Shown in pieces: positions 13,111 through 14,857 of a stretch of DNA of 14,857 nt; the first letter of the stretch is position 1; every line of letters starts with the position of its first letter. The notes beneath the pieces were generated by a model. The model searched no databases, was not told the origin of the DNA, and worked only from the letters and a program-made list of their open reading frames with translations. Source of the DNA: Lysobacterales bacterium (GTDB taxonomy: Bacteria; Pseudomonadota; Gammaproteobacteria; Xanthomonadales; Xanthomonadaceae); NCBI GenBank assembly GCA_020442545.1, contig JAGRJX010000241.1, positions 1 to 14,857 on the forward strand, read 5' to 3'. Position numbers and translations under genes: made by a program.

Positions 13111-14853
13111 ATGTCGCTGATCCATCGTGGCCGCCTGGCCGTTGCTGTTGCCGCCCTGCTTGCTGTCAGCGGTCCGCTGCTGGCCGCCGAAAACGTCATG
13201 CTGGTGCTGGATGCTTCCGGCTCGATGTGGGGCCAGATCGACGGCCGCGCCAAGATCGAGATTGCCCGCGAGGCCACCGGCAGAGTGGTATCCGACTGGG
13301 ATCAGGCCAACCAGATCGGCCTGATCGCCTACGGCCATCGTCGCAAGGGTGATTGCGCCGATATCGAGACGCTGATCCCGCTGGGCCCGATGGAAGGCGA
13401 CGTGTTCATGGACACGGTCAACGCAATCAATCCCAAGGGCATGACGCCGCTGTCGCAGGCCGTCATCGATGCGGCGGCGGCGCTCAAGTCCAGCGAGCAG
13501 AAGGCAACCGTCATCCTGGTCAGTGATGGCGAGGAAACCTGCAAGCTGGATCCCTGTGCGGTGGGCGCCGAGCTGGAGAAGAGCGGCGTGGACTTCACCG
13601 CGCACGTGATCGGCTTCGACGTGCAGAACCCGGCACATCAGGCTCAGTTGCGCTGCCTGGCCGAAAACACCGGCGGTCGCTACTTCAACGCCCGCGATGC
13701 ACAGGAGCTGAGCAGCGCCGTGCAGGGGGCCATGAAGACCAGCACCGAGCCGCCACCGCCGCCGGCCACCGCCACGCTCAAGCCGCAGGGCAAGGCGGTC
13801 ATCACCCAGCAGCTGTCGGTGGACTGGACCGGCCCGGCCGACGAAGGCGACTTCATCACCGTGGTGCTGCCGGACGCACCGGATGGCCGCTACACCACCT
13901 ACGCCTATGTGCCGCAAACCGAGGGTGACGGCAGTGGCGAGGTCAGCTTCGAGATGCCGGCTACGGCGGGTGACTACGAGTTGCGCTACGTCAGTCCCAG
14001 CCGTGAGGAGCAGGTGCTGGCGCGCGAGCCGGTCAGCATTGGCGACCTGGAGGCAATGATCGACGCGCCGGAAACCGCAATCGCCGGCACCACGCTGACC
14101 GTGACCGCGCGCGGCCCGAAGAGCGGCAGCCATTGGGTCGGGTTTGTCGAGCCGGGTGCCGACGTTGGCAGCTATCTCGCCAACCACTACGCGCGCCTGC
14201 CCGAGCAGGGCGATCAGCTGGCGATCAAGGTGCCCGCGGAGCTTGGTGACTACGAGCTGCGCTACGTGCTGAACGAGTCCGAGCGCGTCGCCTACTCACG
14301 CCCGATCAAGGTGGTGGCGGCGGAGATCAGTGTCGACGGCCCGGCCGAGGTGATGGCCGGTAACCGGGTGACCATCACTGCCAGCGGTCCGGTCGATGGC
14401 AGCCACTGGATCGGCTTCGCGCCGGCGGGTGGCGATGCCGGCGCCTACGTCAACAACGCCTACTACCGGCCGGAAGCGGCCAGCGGCAGCGGCGTGGTCA
14501 CAGCGCCACTGGAGCCGGGCGACTACGAATACCGCTACGTGCTGTTCGAAAGCCAGAAAGTCGCCGCCTCGAAGCCGGTGAAGGTTATCCCGGCCACAGC
14601 CACGCTCAGCGTGCCGGCCATGGCGTCGGCCAGCAGCGAGATTGAAGTCGCGTTCACCGGCCCGCGCAACGGCAGCAACTGGATCGGCATCGTCGCCGTC
14701 GGCGGTGACGGCAGCGAATACCAGGGCTGGGCCTATGTCCCGGATGAAGGCGACAGCGTGCGCTTCTACACGCCCGAGCAAGCCGGCGACTGGGAAGTGG
14801 TGTTCGTGCAGGACAACCAGGTGCTGGCGCGGCAGCCGATCAGCGTGCAGTAA
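13111..14853 (+). CDS. Exported von Willebrand factor A protein with four tandem beta-sandwich repeats
   Basis: A 580-residue secreted or periplasmic protein. A signal peptide (about 1-26) is followed by a VWA domain (about 27-208) with a complete metal-ion adhesion site: Asp34-Ser36-Ser38 (DASGS), Thr112 (GMTPLSQA) and Asp139 (VSDGEE). Such sites bind a divalent cation and usually a protein ligand. Cys82, 144, 149 and 182 could form two disulfides. After a proline hinge (214-218) come four repeats of about 85-90 residues (about 222-310, 315-403, 405-493, 498-580). The shared pattern is GPxxGSxWIGF, then GxY, then GDYExRYV, then PVKV. The fourth is more divergent (DWEVVFV) and ends the protein. 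The repeats look like Ig-like beta sandwiches. The Shine-Dalgarno AAGGGG sits in a hairpin. Position after the exporter operon suggests, but does not show, a shared role. Confidence 0.9.
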   Translation: MSLIHRGRLAVAVAALLAVSGPLLAAENVMLVLDASGSMWGQIDGRAKIEIAREATGRVVSDWDQANQIGLIAYGHRRKGDCADIETLIPLGPMEGDVFMDTVNAINPKGMTPLSQAVIDAAAALKSSEQKATVILVSDGEETCKLDPCAVGAELEKSGVDFTAHVIGFDVQNPAHQAQLRCLAENTGGRYFNARDAQELSSAVQGAMKTSTEPPPPPATATLKPQGKAVITQQLSVDWTGPADEGDFITVVLPDAPDGRYTTYAYVPQTEGDGSGEVSFEMPATAGDYELRYVSPSREEQVLAREPVSIGDLEAMIDAPETAIAGTTLTVTARGPKSGSHWVGFVEPGADVGSYLANHYARLPEQGDQLAIKVPAELGDYELRYVLNESERVAYSRPIKVVAAEISVDGPAEVMAGNRVTITASGPVDGSHWIGFAPAGGDAGAYVNNAYYRPEAASGSGVVTAPLEPGDYEYRYVLFESQKVAASKPVKVIPATATLSVPAMASASSEIEVAFTGPRNGSNWIGIVAVGGDGSEYQGWAYVPDEGDSVRFYTPEQAGDWEVVFVQDNQVLARQPISVQ

Positions 14854-14857
14854 GCGC

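Noticed and set aside
11466..13277. 603-codon open frame on the minus strand over the permease
   Set aside because: Antisense to the permease, with low-complexity His/Gln-rich translation; a shadow.

Overview
The window is high-GC DNA with dense, short-spaced genes. The tonB-exbB-exbD-exbD arrangement next to pdxJ, and the large periplasmic-propeller diguanylate cyclase, suggest a gammaproteobacterium of the Xanthomonadales/Lysobacterales type. That assignment is an inference from gene order and protein flavour, not a phylogeny.

Region 1 (1-3547, plus strand) is an expanded TonB energy-transduction operon. It holds the C-terminal part of one TonB (cut by the left edge), a complete second TonB that is clearly its tandem paralogue, ExbB, and then two ExbD proteins spaced 15-22 bp apart. 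A strong intrinsic terminator follows. Beyond it, after a 198-bp leader containing hairpins, lies a third ExbD that resembles the second. ExbB/ExbD form the inner-membrane proton-driven motor and TonB carries the energy to outer-membrane receptors. Two TonBs and three ExbDs suggest alternative motor compositions.

Region 2 (3581-4348, minus strand) is pdxJ (vitamin B6 synthesis), convergent with the third exbD. Region 3 (4531-7410, plus) is a 959-residue transmembrane diguanylate cyclase with an exported beta-propeller sensor, a Y_Y_Y-type domain and an intact GGEEF active site but no canonical RxxD inhibitory site. It is divergent from pdxJ.

Region 4 (7411-7878) is a 468-bp stretch with no convincing gene. 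It contains an inverted repeat and a cysteine-rich open frame that looks like chance.

Region 5 (7879-13034, plus) is a tightly overlapped four-gene operon for a MacB/FtsX-type ABC exporter: ATPase, a 646-residue periplasmic adaptor that reads as two complete adaptor modules fused in tandem, a lipoprotein adaptor, and a permease. The three junctions overlap by 17, 4 and 4 bp. No outer-membrane channel gene is present. Three adaptor modules per transporter is the most unusual feature of the window.

Region 6 (13111-14853, plus), 76 bp after the permease, is an exported von Willebrand factor A protein with four tandem beta-sandwich-like repeats. Its Shine-Dalgarno sequence lies in the 3' arm of a perfect 9-bp hairpin, which suggests translational control. 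Whether this protein works with the transporter is an open question raised by position only.
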